NCBI GenBank assembly: GCA_016934215.1
Contig: JAFGTE010000022.1
Coordinates: 1 to 45,209 of the forward strand
From: Candidatus Peregrinibacteria bacterium
Lineage (GTDB): Bacteria; Patescibacteriota; Gracilibacteria; UM-FILTER-43-11
Length of the DNA stretch: 45,209 bases
Direction: 5' to 3'
Below are positions 1 to 10,926 of this stretch, one piece after another. The position numbers and the translations under genes are program-made. The number at the start of each line of letters is the position of its first letter. Position 1 is the first letter of the stretch. The notes under the pieces are model-generated. The model saw only the letters and a program-made list of their open reading frames with translations. It did no database searches and was not told where the DNA came from.

Positions 1-1053
1 AGCCGCATACCAGTCCTTACCGACATCATTAAAACAATCCACGAAAGCGGTGCTGAGTTCATCACTATACTTCTCACCCATCACGATTTTCATAAACTCG
101 GCACGATTGATAGTACTGTCCGGTTTATAACTGCCATCGTCATAACCCTGCACAATCCCCTGCTCACGAAGATAATTGATGGCAGTTTCATACTTATGCT
201 GCTGGATATCAATAAAAGCTTCCAGCTGGGCAACTCTTGCTTTAAGAGCCGTGATTTCATCCTTAAGTGCCTGATATTCGTCACCCGATGCGACCACTTT
301 TTCGGTCGTCACTTCTTTAGACACCGGCCCCGCTGTGACATAATCAGCCGGAATCGCAAGGGCAACCGCATTACTATAGGCTCCACAGGTGCCGTCGCCA
401 TTGTACTGACAAACACGAAAGTGATAGGTATAACCTGCTTTAACATCACTTTGCACATGGCGTCTGACTCCGGGATCACTCAGATAAGTGGCAGAATCAC
501 CGGGATAGCTGGGATTTTCATTGGTTTTACTATAAGCCACTTTAAAACCGTGAGGCGCCGCCCCGTCAAGCGTCCATTCCAAAACCGCCCCTTTATCTGT
601 TAACGCCCCTTCAAGTTCAATCACTGCAGGAGCCGCAGAAATAAGTTCAGGAACAGACTCGCTCTGACCTTTTTCAATGGTGACAACATGACTGCAATAA
701 CGATTGGGATTCACAATTGAGCAAACGCGATAATAAGACACCCCCTCCGGCACATCATGATCCACATAAGAAGTCGTATCGGCATCTCCGATTGCCTGAA
801 TATACCCATCATCAGGGTAAACCGGATCAGGGTTTGTGGTAGATCGGATCACCTTATAATAATTAAACCCTTCAGGAGCGTACTTCACCCAGGAAGTATT
901 TACCTGATCACCATCCAGTACAGCTTCAAACTCAAGTGCCTCTTCAAGAATCGGTTCATTGTAACCGCTGCTGGCAGAACCGGTAGCTAAAGTGATCGCA
1001 GGCACCACTAAAAGCAGAGCCAATACAAGTAGTAAACGTACTTTATTTTTCAT
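1..1053 (-). CDS. Surface protein with Fn3-like repeats, coiled coil and SLH domain (partial, runs off window start)
   Basis: Manual minus-strand translation from ATG at 1053: MKNKVRLLLVLALLLVVPAITLATG (signal peptide); two repeats of type YYRVCSIVN / YHFRVCQYNG; coiled coil; YLREQGIVQGYDDGSYKPDSTINRAEFMKIVMG (SLH motif). Open to window edge, so absent from the ORF track. Confidence 0.8.
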   Translation of the reverse strand, partial: MKNKVRLLLVLALLLVVPAITLATGSASSGYNEPILEEALEFEAVLDGDQVNTSWVKYAPEGFNYYKVIRSTTNPDPVYPDDGYIQAIGDADTTSYVDHDVPEGVSYYRVCSIVNPNRYCSHVVTIEKGQSESVPELISAAPAVIELEGALTDKGAVLEWTLDGAAPHGFKVAYSKTNENPSYPGDSATYLSDPGVRRHVQSDVKAGYTYHFRVCQYNGDGTCGAYSNAVALAIPADYVTAGPVSKEVTTEKVVASGDEYQALKDEITALKARVAQLEAFIDIQQHKYETAINYLREQGIVQGYDDGSYKPDSTINRAEFMKIVMGEKYSDELSTAFVDCFNDVGKDWYAA

Positions 1054-1133
1054 AATATGTAATTTAAGAAATAGTTCCGCTATTACATATTACGCATTTC
1101 TCATGGTTTTGTTACATTTTTTTAATAGACAAA

Positions 1134-2210
1134 CTAGTAACTTTCAGCTTCTTCATCAACTTCAGCTTCACCAATTTCTAAGCTACAAGGTTCACAGGGA
1201 GGACATTCAGCCGGTGATTGAAAAAGATAAGGATAACACTCCTCTTCATCTTCAACGCCTGCATATTCAGATAAAGCCTGAAGGTAAAGATGCCCAAGTC
1301 GTGTTCTTTGTATTTCCATCGGATCAGGTACTTTATTATTTTCATTCTCATTTTCTACCTCTTCAGATTCCTCTGTCTGTATCCCTTCCTCGATCTCAGC
1401 CCGCATCATCCGAGCAAAGAATTCACAAAAAAGAACCTTTTTCGCCTCCTCATCCGATACATCAGAAAGTCCTGACTGAATTTTTGTAAGCTCTTCAAAC
1501 TCAGCTATATCTTCAGGAGTAGCATTATCTTCATCCGGCCGAATTTGTTCTAAATCAAAATCCATGACAGCATCCTCTAGCTCACCGTCAGCAATTTTTT
1601 GTTCAAAGGCTAATTCTTCATGACTTTTTGCAACTTTTTCAAAATCAGATAAAAATTCTGCCGGCACTTCTTCAATAGGCTTCTCAAGATCAATACTGGT
1701 GTATTTACGGCCTTCATTATCATCCTCATTTGGATCGATAAGAGTAATGCTTTTGCCCTCGTTATATACACCATCTACTTTGGTATACCCTTTACGCATT
1801 ACTTCCATCAGCTTATCGATATCATTTTGATTGGTTAGTCCAAGCAAACCAGCCAGTTCAAAAGTTCTTTCGCGGAGTGCACGGTCAACCACATCGATAC
1901 ATACGGCCTCATCAGGCGACTCCATCTGCTGTTCACGCACTAAAGTTCGCTTCTGTTGTTCTCTGCAATTCTTGGTTGCTTTTTTTAGGGCACGATTTAT
2001 CTGTTTTACTTGACGCTCCGCAAAATCCAGACGCTGTTCCTTTACCGCAGAATCAGCTTTAAGATCATCGACTTCCCGAGTACGTGATTCCTGACCGTAG
2101 TGATAACCTGCTGCCGTTCCGATACTGATGGCAGCCAGTGCCAACAATATACGGGGATTTCCGCCAGTTAGCTTTCTGTCAGGATTTGAATTAGATTCAG
2201 GGTTTCTCAT
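1134..2210 (-). CDS. Hypothetical membrane-anchored acidic coiled-coil protein
   Basis: 358-aa ORF, N-terminal TM (ILLALAAISIGTAAGYHYG), coiled coil, acidic C-terminal part; promoter-like TTGACA/TATAAT upstream. Confidence 0.7.
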   Translation of the reverse strand: MRNPESNSNPDRKLTGGNPRILLALAAISIGTAAGYHYGQESRTREVDDLKADSAVKEQRLDFAERQVKQINRALKKATKNCREQQKRTLVREQQMESPDEAVCIDVVDRALRERTFELAGLLGLTNQNDIDKLMEVMRKGYTKVDGVYNEGKSITLIDPNEDDNEGRKYTSIDLEKPIEEVPAEFLSDFEKVAKSHEELAFEQKIADGELEDAVMDFDLEQIRPDEDNATPEDIAEFEELTKIQSGLSDVSDEEAKKVLFCEFFARMMRAEIEEGIQTEESEEVENENENNKVPDPMEIQRTRLGHLYLQALSEYAGVEDEEECYPYLFQSPAECPPCEPCSLEIGEAEVDEEAESY

Positions 2211-2231
2211 ATGGAGAGCTAATAACAGAAA

Positions 2232-2272
2232 TAAACATTATACCATATATAAGTATATGTCAATAGAACCTG
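2232..2272 (-). promoter_or_regulatory. Putative sigma70-type promoter for 1134-2210 gene
   Basis: Minus strand TTGACA-N15-TATAAT (spacer short). Confidence 0.45.
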
Positions 2273-2281
2273 GCTCAATCA

Positions 2282-2306
2282 AAAACCCCACAATAAGTGG
2301 GGTTTT
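2282..2306 (-). terminator. Intrinsic terminator
   Basis: AAAACCCCAC-AATAA-GTGGGGTTTT perfect 10-bp hairpin with T-run, downstream of 2331-2693 gene. Confidence 0.8.
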
Positions 2307-2330
2307 CTGCTTAATGAGACAAAGAAAGCC

Positions 2331-2693
2331 TTACTCTGAAATATCTATAACAAGTGGTTCAGTTATGATCTTAATATCACCGACATCCGGCGTCGGATCA
2401 TCAGAAATAACCATCGGAACTACTTCCAGCGGTTTAAGATTCGTATTCAGTTCAAGAGCGGCACCTGATTCACTTTCTTCTTCGCTATCAGATGATTCAG
2501 AGTCTTCCGGCTCTTCAGTATCGGATTCTTCTTCTGTCGTCTCTACAGCAGGCATTTCAGCATCTGTAGAAACAGAGGGCTGTCCCCCTGCCGACTCAGT
2601 TGTTTCAGGAGCTTCGTTGACCGTTACATTACAGCCTGCCAGAACGGCCAGTGATAAAACCATAGCCAGCAGGAATGATCTTTTTGATTTCAT
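2331..2693 (-). CDS. Small acidic lipoprotein
   Basis: Lipobox LAVLAGC; Ser/Glu/Asp-rich mature part. Confidence 0.65.
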   Translation of the reverse strand: MKSKRSFLLAMVLSLAVLAGCNVTVNEAPETTESAGGQPSVSTDAEMPAVETTEEESDTEEPEDSESSDSEEESESGAALELNTNLKPLEVVPMVISDDPTPDVGDIKIITEPLVIDISE

Positions 2694-2738
2694 ATTGAAT
2701 GATTTAAGGAAATAAATTAAAGATTGATAAAGTGTATT

Positions 2739-3788
2739 TTATTCTTCTGCCGTTTCCTCCATTAGTTCTTCAGTATTGTCAGTTGCCTCCATTTCCTCCG
2801 TCCCTTCTACTTCCTCCATTGCCGCATCTTCAGACACAGTCGGAACACCGCCGAATCCCATCATCAAAACAAGCGGATTAAAATCCTCAGCGCCTTCCGG
2901 TGCCTTAACGGTAACCGTTTTATTATAATCAGAACCTTCGATCACGACTTTTACTTCAAGGCTGGCATCCGCCTCCTCATTCAGGGCCGCACCCGAGAAA
3001 ACGAGAATAGCTTTAAGAATATAGTAATCATCGGCATCAATATAAAGTTCTGCATCCTTGATGTAAGCAAGCACCTTCACGGCTTCTTCAACCTCCTGAG
3101 CAGTCATCTCGCGTCCATCAATAATGGCCGCTTTCACCATATAGTCCTTAAAACCTTCCATATTTGGCTTGATCCCATAATGGTAGACTTTTTCTCCATT
3201 GATCTTCTCGATACCATATTCCTTTATCACATTAAAAAGAGCCGTTTCAACAAATAAATCTTCAAGCTGTTCCTTCTTGAGCTTTGTGGCCTCATCTTCC
3301 TCCTGAAGTTCACGAATATTTTCAGGAATAAAATCTTTAGCTATTTTAAGCCATTTGCTCTTGTACATATCAATAAATGGCTGCATTGGGGCCAGACTTT
3401 CATCCGTACTAGAAAGTTCGTTTAATTTTACATAGTATTCTCCGTCAGTCGTTACAAATTCAAAGTCAACATCTCCCTGCAATTGCTTCTCAGCGGTTTT
3501 CATGTCACCGGAAAGAGCCACATGCATATCCATTTTTTTATTCTCCTCATCCTCGTGATCGAAAATAAGATTCATACTGCCTTCAAACAAAAGGTCATCT
3601 GTACCATTCTGCCCCTCCGCATCGGCACTCACTTCAACACGTCCGGAGGCTATATCTGTAACGGCTTCCTTAGCCTTATGAATGACTGTTTCCGGATCTT
3701 CCAGTTTATCGCCGCAGGCACTGAGTAAAAAGATGCTAACCAGCATTAAAATGAGATATTTTGATACATAACATAACGGATTTTTCAT
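2739..3788 (-). CDS. Lipoprotein of unknown function
   Basis: Lipobox SIFLLSACGDK; 349 aa. Confidence 0.7.
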   Translation of the reverse strand: MKNPLCYVSKYLILMLVSIFLLSACGDKLEDPETVIHKAKEAVTDIASGRVEVSADAEGQNGTDDLLFEGSMNLIFDHEDEENKKMDMHVALSGDMKTAEKQLQGDVDFEFVTTDGEYYVKLNELSSTDESLAPMQPFIDMYKSKWLKIAKDFIPENIRELQEEDEATKLKKEQLEDLFVETALFNVIKEYGIEKINGEKVYHYGIKPNMEGFKDYMVKAAIIDGREMTAQEVEEAVKVLAYIKDAELYIDADDYYILKAILVFSGAALNEEADASLEVKVVIEGSDYNKTVTVKAPEGAEDFNPLVLMMGFGGVPTVSEDAAMEEVEGTEEMEATDNTEELMEETAEE

Positions 3789-3903
3789 GGATTGCAGATT
3801 TACGAACTAAACAGCTTTAAAAAAAGCATAAGGAATTTACCAATAATGCGGTACTGAGGCAAGCGAGCAGGCTTAACAAACAAGCTATTTATGTTTTAAT
3901 ATA

Positions 3904-5190
<1,287 letters not shown>

Positions 5191-5242
5191 TTATTTGTTG
5201 CTTTTTAGTGTAAAACGAAATAACAAAAAACTGAAATAGAAA

Positions 5243-5273
5243 TGTTTTATGCGAAATAACCTCGCATAAAACA
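5243..5273. repeat. Inverted repeat / hairpin between 5324-5926 gene and eno
   Basis: TGTTTTATGCGA-AATAACC-TCGCATAAAACA, 12-bp perfect arms; no strong T-run. Confidence 0.6.
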
Positions 5274-5323
5274 CTATGCTAGTCAGCAAAAGCGAAGTAA
5301 AAAAGCGATACTATCAGGAAAAA

Positions 5324-5926
5324 CTAGATATCCAAATCCTCTAAATCAAGCTCATCTTTAGTTTTACGCTTCTTTTTAGGGGCTTCTTCTTCACCGGGTT
5401 CATCAAATTTTGGAAGCACGGCCTCAATGGCCCCCCATTCGGCATCTTCGCCCATAGGAATAATCAGAGTTACTTCATCACCGACAGACGCACGAAAGTA
5501 AGTGACCGAAGCTAAAAGTACGTTATAAGCCCTGCCTTCCGCCAGCACCTGATACTGCCCGTTATTATGAACGAGCGGACCAATGACCGTGCGGCGTTCC
5601 ACAGGACCGATCTGCTTATAAAGAAATTTGCCTTCATCCGTTACGGTCAACTTCAGTACATCACCAGGCACAAGTTTAGACTTACTGGCATAGTTGGCCG
5701 GAACAGGATGAACCGCGCCTTTTTTATCGACCATATTCTGGCCGTCAAAGACACCTTCAATTACCCGCCCTTCTCCTGAGCTGCCCGAAAGAGTCGCCGC
5801 CTTCTCAGTATACGACTTCGTCCTTTTAGTCGATCTTCCTCCTTCACCTCCTAAGTATTGTTTTGCCAGATTTAAGGCCGCTTCAGCAGCCTCGATTGCC
5901 TCAAGGGCTTTGTTATTATCGCTCAT
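5324..5926 (-). CDS. Conserved hypothetical protein (helical N-terminus, two beta-rich segments, basic/acidic tail)
   Basis: 200-aa ORF. Confidence 0.65.
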   Translation of the reverse strand: MSDNNKALEAIEAAEAALNLAKQYLGGEGGRSTKRTKSYTEKAATLSGSSGEGRVIEGVFDGQNMVDKKGAVHPVPANYASKSKLVPGDVLKLTVTDEGKFLYKQIGPVERRTVIGPLVHNNGQYQVLAEGRAYNVLLASVTYFRASVGDEVTLIIPMGEDAEWGAIEAVLPKFDEPGEEEAPKKKRKTKDELDLEDLDI

Positions 5927-5934
5927 TTTTTTTA

Positions 5935-5962
5935 TTTAACGTTTAGGATTTAGATTTTAGAG
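5935..5962 (-). repeat. Four phased heptamers between pfkB-family stop and next start
   Basis: Minus strand CTCTAAA-ATCTAAA-TCCTAAA-CGTTAAA. Confidence 0.7.
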
Positions 5963-7036
5963 TTTTGTGGATTTTACTTTTATCTCGCTCTTTTTAAGTG
6001 CCGTTTTCATCTGCTTGGCATTGAGCAGCCCATTCTGAGCGCCAGGATGCATCACCGCATTACCGGCATTGAGTGTACCATAGGTAAGTGCTGTCTTCAA
6101 GGGCAATCTTTTAGCCATGGCCACTGTGAAACCACTGGCAAAAGCATCCCCTGCCCCAAGCGTATCAACCCGTCTGTGGGAAAGGACAGGACAGAAGTAA
6201 TGGGATTTACCATCCGTGGCCTGACTGCCGTTGCGGCCATCAGTGATTACCGTATATTTAACGCCTATATCAGTAAAAAAACGGAGTATTTCAGTCACAT
6301 CATCCGCGTAAGGAGGAAGTAAAGCCCGATGACTGAATTCATGTGCCTTGGGATCATCCCGTTTCATCCCTGCAAGTTGATAGGAAACACGACTGAAAGA
6401 CGCGGCTTCTTCCTTATTTACAAAAAGAATGGTGGTTCTGGCTAGCAACTCCCTCCACTTTTTAGCCCCCTGTTTGATTTGCTCATGACCGGGATTCCAG
6501 GCCAATTTGATCTTAGGATTTGCTTTGAGAATTTTCAGCAAAACTTTGTGAATATCTTCTCCTCCACCTGCCAGATGATTCAAAAAGATCCAGTCAGCCT
6601 TTTTAAGCTCCTCAACAGGAAGATCTTTGGCAGTAAAATACTGATTGGCTCCAGGATAAGCCAAAAGTGTCCGGTCCCCATCGAAAGTATTGATAATCGT
6701 GGAAAATCCGGTTTGATCACGTGATGTCTGTTTAGCAAAACGGCAGTCAACCCCTTCTTTTTCAAGGTTATCAAAAACCCGGTCACCATACTGCTGACCC
6801 ACCTTACCTACAAAGTAAACCTCCAGTCCATGGCGGGCAAAAGTCACTGCCGTATTGGTCGCCCCTCCGCCAAATGATTCCATAACCTTATTAACCTTAA
6901 CCTTACTGCCATGCGGAAAACTGAGCCATTTTTTGAAAGAATTAGGCGTCCGAACTGAAAAAATAGACTGGTCCTGAGCCTGAACAAAAATGTCGAAGGT
7001 GGCACCCCCTATGGTAAAGATTTTTGGACTACGCAT
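5957..7036 (-). CDS. PfkB-family carbohydrate/nucleoside kinase
   Basis: GGGATNTAVTFARHG and DTLGAGDAFASGF PfkB signatures. Confidence 0.9.
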   Translation of the reverse strand: MRSPKIFTIGGATFDIFVQAQDQSIFSVRTPNSFKKWLSFPHGSKVKVNKVMESFGGGATNTAVTFARHGLEVYFVGKVGQQYGDRVFDNLEKEGVDCRFAKQTSRDQTGFSTIINTFDGDRTLLAYPGANQYFTAKDLPVEELKKADWIFLNHLAGGGEDIHKVLLKILKANPKIKLAWNPGHEQIKQGAKKWRELLARTTILFVNKEEAASFSRVSYQLAGMKRDDPKAHEFSHRALLPPYADDVTEILRFFTDIGVKYTVITDGRNGSQATDGKSHYFCPVLSHRRVDTLGAGDAFASGFTVAMAKRLPLKTALTYGTLNAGNAVMHPGAQNGLLNAKQMKTALKKSEIKVKSTKL

Positions 7037-8271
7037 ATATTTTCTGTTTTGAGCTTCTCAAAGCCTTTAAATGATAAAGCAGTGGCCGCCAGAACAAAAG
7101 CAAAAATAGCAATCGCGAAAAAGGCTACCTGGATACTATAACGATCTGCAATCATACCGGTAATGACAGGGCCGATAACAAACCCCAGTCGCATCGCAAT
7201 ATTGTTAAGCCCTGTTATTTCCCCCAGATTTCTGCGCGGAGTCAGCCGTGTGAGCATAGTATTATAAGCCGGTCTTAGAATGGCCAGTGAAACAGACTTC
7301 ATGGTAGCTAAAATAGCAATCCAGAAGGAACCAACCAAAAAAGAGAGAAATACGAAAGACACCCCGCCTATAATAAGACCAATCGCAATCACATCCATGC
7401 GCTTCAGCCGGTCGGTTAATTCCGAAATAAAAAAAGTGAAAATAAACGGCATATACATGACAGCCATCAGAAGGGCTATGGATTTAAGATCCATGTTAAT
7501 GGAAAGCGCAAAGAGCGGAATAAAAATATAAGAAAACATCACGATGACGCCATCAAAGAAAGAAATGACCAGAAAGAAAAAAGTCTTCTTATCCAGTTTT
7601 TTCACATTCTCATAAATAAGACCAAAATCATGTCCGTTATGAAAGTATTTCCTAAATCCCCACAACATTGATTTGAGCCCTCTTTCCCGAATATGTCTGA
7701 GAATAATCAGACCGGCTATGGCGCTCGGCAACACAAAAAGGAACATCAATTTAAGGCCGTAATACTGAACAGTAAAGGCGCCGATAAGCATACCAAGAAT
7801 CCAGCCTAAATAATCAACAGCGGTATAAAAAGCAAAGGATTTGGTTTGCCCGGTAATCTTTACATGTTTCCGTATATAAGTTTCAGCTCCGACAACCATA
7901 AAAGGTAAACCGACTCCATTCAGAACAAAAGCAAGAACCAGAAAAGACAGTTTTCCGGTAAAAGCGGAAAGAAGATAAAAGAGAATGGAGAAAATATAGA
8001 TCACTTCCGCATCTCTCATGATAACCGTATCTTTCATCTTATCGGCGAGTCGCATCAGGGGAACAGTCGCCAAAAGTGAAGTAAGACTCAAAATAGAAAT
8101 CAGCCCCCCGACTCCAGTGTAACTTTGACTGAAGCCATCCACAAATATAGAAAAGTAAGGATCCACAAATCCCCAACTAAAAGCGCGGAGGAACAGCACA
8201 AAAACAATGAGTTTCACCCCAATAGGAAGCGACTTCGTATCTGCAGAGATTTTTTTAAGGAAATGAAACAT
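7009..8271 (-). CDS. MFS transporter
   Basis: 420 aa, about 12 hydrophobic segments, start of next gene overlaps by 28 nt. Confidence 0.8.
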   Translation of the reverse strand: MFHFLKKISADTKSLPIGVKLIVFVLFLRAFSWGFVDPYFSIFVDGFSQSYTGVGGLISILSLTSLLATVPLMRLADKMKDTVIMRDAEVIYIFSILFYLLSAFTGKLSFLVLAFVLNGVGLPFMVVGAETYIRKHVKITGQTKSFAFYTAVDYLGWILGMLIGAFTVQYYGLKLMFLFVLPSAIAGLIILRHIRERGLKSMLWGFRKYFHNGHDFGLIYENVKKLDKKTFFFLVISFFDGVIVMFSYIFIPLFALSINMDLKSIALLMAVMYMPFIFTFFISELTDRLKRMDVIAIGLIIGGVSFVFLSFLVGSFWIAILATMKSVSLAILRPAYNTMLTRLTPRRNLGEITGLNNIAMRLGFVIGPVITGMIADRYSIQVAFFAIAIFAFVLAATALSFKGFEKLKTENICVVQKSLP

Positions 8272-8295
8272 CGGGTCGTGACTTTTTGGGTTTTT

Positions 8296-10818
8296 TTATT
8301 GATGAGCGAATAATTTTCGTCTTTTAAGATAAGCCGTTCCGCCGGCCAAAGTAATGGCGATAATAACCATCCATGTCGTTGTCGGACCGGTATCTTCCTG
8401 CGTGGGTATTTGAGCCAGCTGCATATTCGTGAGCGGCGAAATATAAGTGGGCCGGCCAGATGTCACCTGATCCGCCGGGAGTGACTGAAAGCCACTACCC
8501 TGAGGTGTCATCGGAAACTCAGCAGAAAGGGGGGAAACTTCGTTACCCGCATAATTGAGAGCGACAACAGCGAAATAGTAAGTGACTCCATTAATCAGGT
8601 CATTAACAGCAAAAGTCGTTCGATTGTCAGTGGTCACAACATAGTCATCGTATTGCCCCGGATGAAGTCCGAAGTAAACCTTGTAACGCGTTGCAGCAAC
8701 TCCAGGGAAAGGCTGCCAGGTAAGCGACACGGTATTACTGGACGCCGTACCAATTAAAGGATTGTTGTAAAGTGAAGCGGGAGCTAAGGTAAGGCCACCT
8801 ATATCTGTGCTTGTTTCGGGGGCGGAAGGCTGCATACCCTCAACATCTGTCTCTTCTTTCTCCTCCGTATCAGACGCCTTAGGCGTGACAGCAATAACGA
8901 CACTGCCCTCTTCACTCTCAAGTCCCTTCGCATCGACTGCTTTTACAGAAAAGAAGTACTGCGTTTCATTCTGGAGATCCGTGATTTTTAACGATGTAGC
9001 ACTGCCCTCAGTTTGAGCAGATTGATCCAGATCTTCATGATCGGTGCCGTAATCAACCTTGTAACTGGCAATGCCGGTACTATGACCGGAAACCGCATCC
9101 CAGGTAAGCAGTACCTCAAAATCGCCTGCGATTCCTTCCAGATTCTGTACCTGAGGCGGTGCTGTAACTGCTTCACTCTCGACCTGAATTGTTTTCTGAG
9201 CCTGAAGCTCAGAGCGATTACCTAATTCGTCAACTAAAATCACATCAACAGGATATTTACCGGCTTTTTCCGGAGCATTGATACTCGTTGTATAAGTGCC
9301 GGGCTGACCATATTCAGCCACTAAATTGCGTTCAATCTCCATTATTTTCACACTTACCTGCTCCAAACCAGGTTCAGAAGAAATAACGACATTCAGTGTT
9401 TTACCGGGCTGAACTATGCCATCAGGTGAAATAGTGATCGCATTCAGAACAGGCGGCAGTGTGTCCACGGTGATACTTACCGACCGTGAAACTTCGCCGC
9501 TTCCAGACATGACGTAAAAACTGTGATTCCCGGCAGCAAGATTCCTTGCCTGAAAACTGAAGAAACCATCGCTATCCGTCTCGCTGTCACCGATCTTCAC
9601 ATCATCATCAAAAATCTTGAGGTTGATATTGGGATCACCCTGCCCCGTGATAATGATGATGTTCGAACCGAACTTTCCTCCATCAACCGGTGATTTGATG
9701 CTCAGTGAACTTGAAACATCCGGTCTGGTAATTGCCTGTTCCGGCACGACTTCCACTTCTTTTTCTCCGGAAATTTTCCAGTTGTCTTTATCCAGAATCT
9801 GAATAAACTGGTTGCCTATCTGAGTAAAGCGAAGAGCCAGGTTGAAAGTAAATCGACCCTGATCTGCTTCTTTAAAAGTGTATTCTCCATTATTTGGAAG
9901 AATAGCGTTTTCATCATCAGGCGTTGAAATCAGAATAGTTCCTGTATAGTTCTTAGCCACATTGCCGTCTTTATCGCGCGCCACAATAGTAAGCGTCTGA
10001 TCCGTATTGACCTTTACCGTGGAAGGCAAATCTTCGACTTCAAAACTTTGGACCGGCCCGGGAATGATTTCCTGAGCACTGGCCGTATCGATGATATCAG
10101 CCTGCAGAGCACTCGTGGAAAAGAAATTGCCCCCCACTGCCTTTGGCGAAGGGGCAAAGAAAACCACTTCTTCACGATCATTCAAAATGGCATTGGCACT
10201 GGCATCCATAGCCGTAAGAACGGAAACACCGGGATTTTTTGACATGACCTTAAAACTGGCACGTCCGTCTGTACCGGTAATGCCGGTGTTGATGGCAGTG
10301 ATATCATCTTCAGGACGGGAAGAAATGAGCTTTACCTGATGATCTTTAATCGGATTACGATAAGCATCATAAAGCGTCACCGTCACAAAACTGCGGCTTT
10401 GACCATCTGCTTCAACCATTTGGGTCGTGGCTGAAACAGCCGACTGAGTTTTAGATATCTGGTCCGGATAAACCACAAACGTGTTTTGTGGAGAAGCTTC
10501 ATGCGTTCCTGGGTAATAAAGCGCTACTTTATAAACTCCGGCAAATTTAGTTTGATGACCGTAAAGATCAGCTCTCGCAATTCCTTCAAGGTCGGCCTGA
10601 GCAGGAATACGGACCACTGAACTGTCAGGCTTTTCAACCACAAAAACAATTTCCTTTTCAGGACTTAAAAGTGAACTTTTCAGTAAAGATGCATAACCCG
10701 CCACCGTATCAGTGCCGTAAGCCCGCACATTCAGAAAGCCGGCAAAAGCCGTGGGAGTAAGCGCCTGAAGGGCAATAAGAAACGCCAGTAAAATGTATTT
10801 GATTTTTGTTTTAAGCAT
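8296..10818 (-). CDS. Large cell-surface protein with Big/Ig-like and Fn3 domains, C-terminal TM anchor
   Basis: Signal peptide; Big_1-like VTVTLYDAYRNPIKDHQVKL; two Fn3 modules (SYKVDYGTDHEDL, RYKVYFGLHPGQYD); C-terminal WMVIIAITLAGGTAYLKRRK. Confidence 0.8.
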   Translation of the reverse strand: MLKTKIKYILLAFLIALQALTPTAFAGFLNVRAYGTDTVAGYASLLKSSLLSPEKEIVFVVEKPDSSVVRIPAQADLEGIARADLYGHQTKFAGVYKVALYYPGTHEASPQNTFVVYPDQISKTQSAVSATTQMVEADGQSRSFVTVTLYDAYRNPIKDHQVKLISSRPEDDITAINTGITGTDGRASFKVMSKNPGVSVLTAMDASANAILNDREEVVFFAPSPKAVGGNFFSTSALQADIIDTASAQEIIPGPVQSFEVEDLPSTVKVNTDQTLTIVARDKDGNVAKNYTGTILISTPDDENAILPNNGEYTFKEADQGRFTFNLALRFTQIGNQFIQILDKDNWKISGEKEVEVVPEQAITRPDVSSSLSIKSPVDGGKFGSNIIIITGQGDPNINLKIFDDDVKIGDSETDSDGFFSFQARNLAAGNHSFYVMSGSGEVSRSVSITVDTLPPVLNAITISPDGIVQPGKTLNVVISSEPGLEQVSVKIMEIERNLVAEYGQPGTYTTSINAPEKAGKYPVDVILVDELGNRSELQAQKTIQVESEAVTAPPQVQNLEGIAGDFEVLLTWDAVSGHSTGIASYKVDYGTDHEDLDQSAQTEGSATSLKITDLQNETQYFFSVKAVDAKGLESEEGSVVIAVTPKASDTEEKEETDVEGMQPSAPETSTDIGGLTLAPASLYNNPLIGTASSNTVSLTWQPFPGVAATRYKVYFGLHPGQYDDYVVTTDNRTTFAVNDLINGVTYYFAVVALNYAGNEVSPLSAEFPMTPQGSGFQSLPADQVTSGRPTYISPLTNMQLAQIPTQEDTGPTTTWMVIIAITLAGGTAYLKRRKLFAHQ

Positions 10819-10926
10819 GATGTCTAAAATTTCTGCTAGATTAAATCTTTATATTATAGCAAAAATAAGCCAAAAAAGCCAGTATATAAGGTATAACAAA
10901 ACAATAAAAAAGAAGCGCACGCAAGC

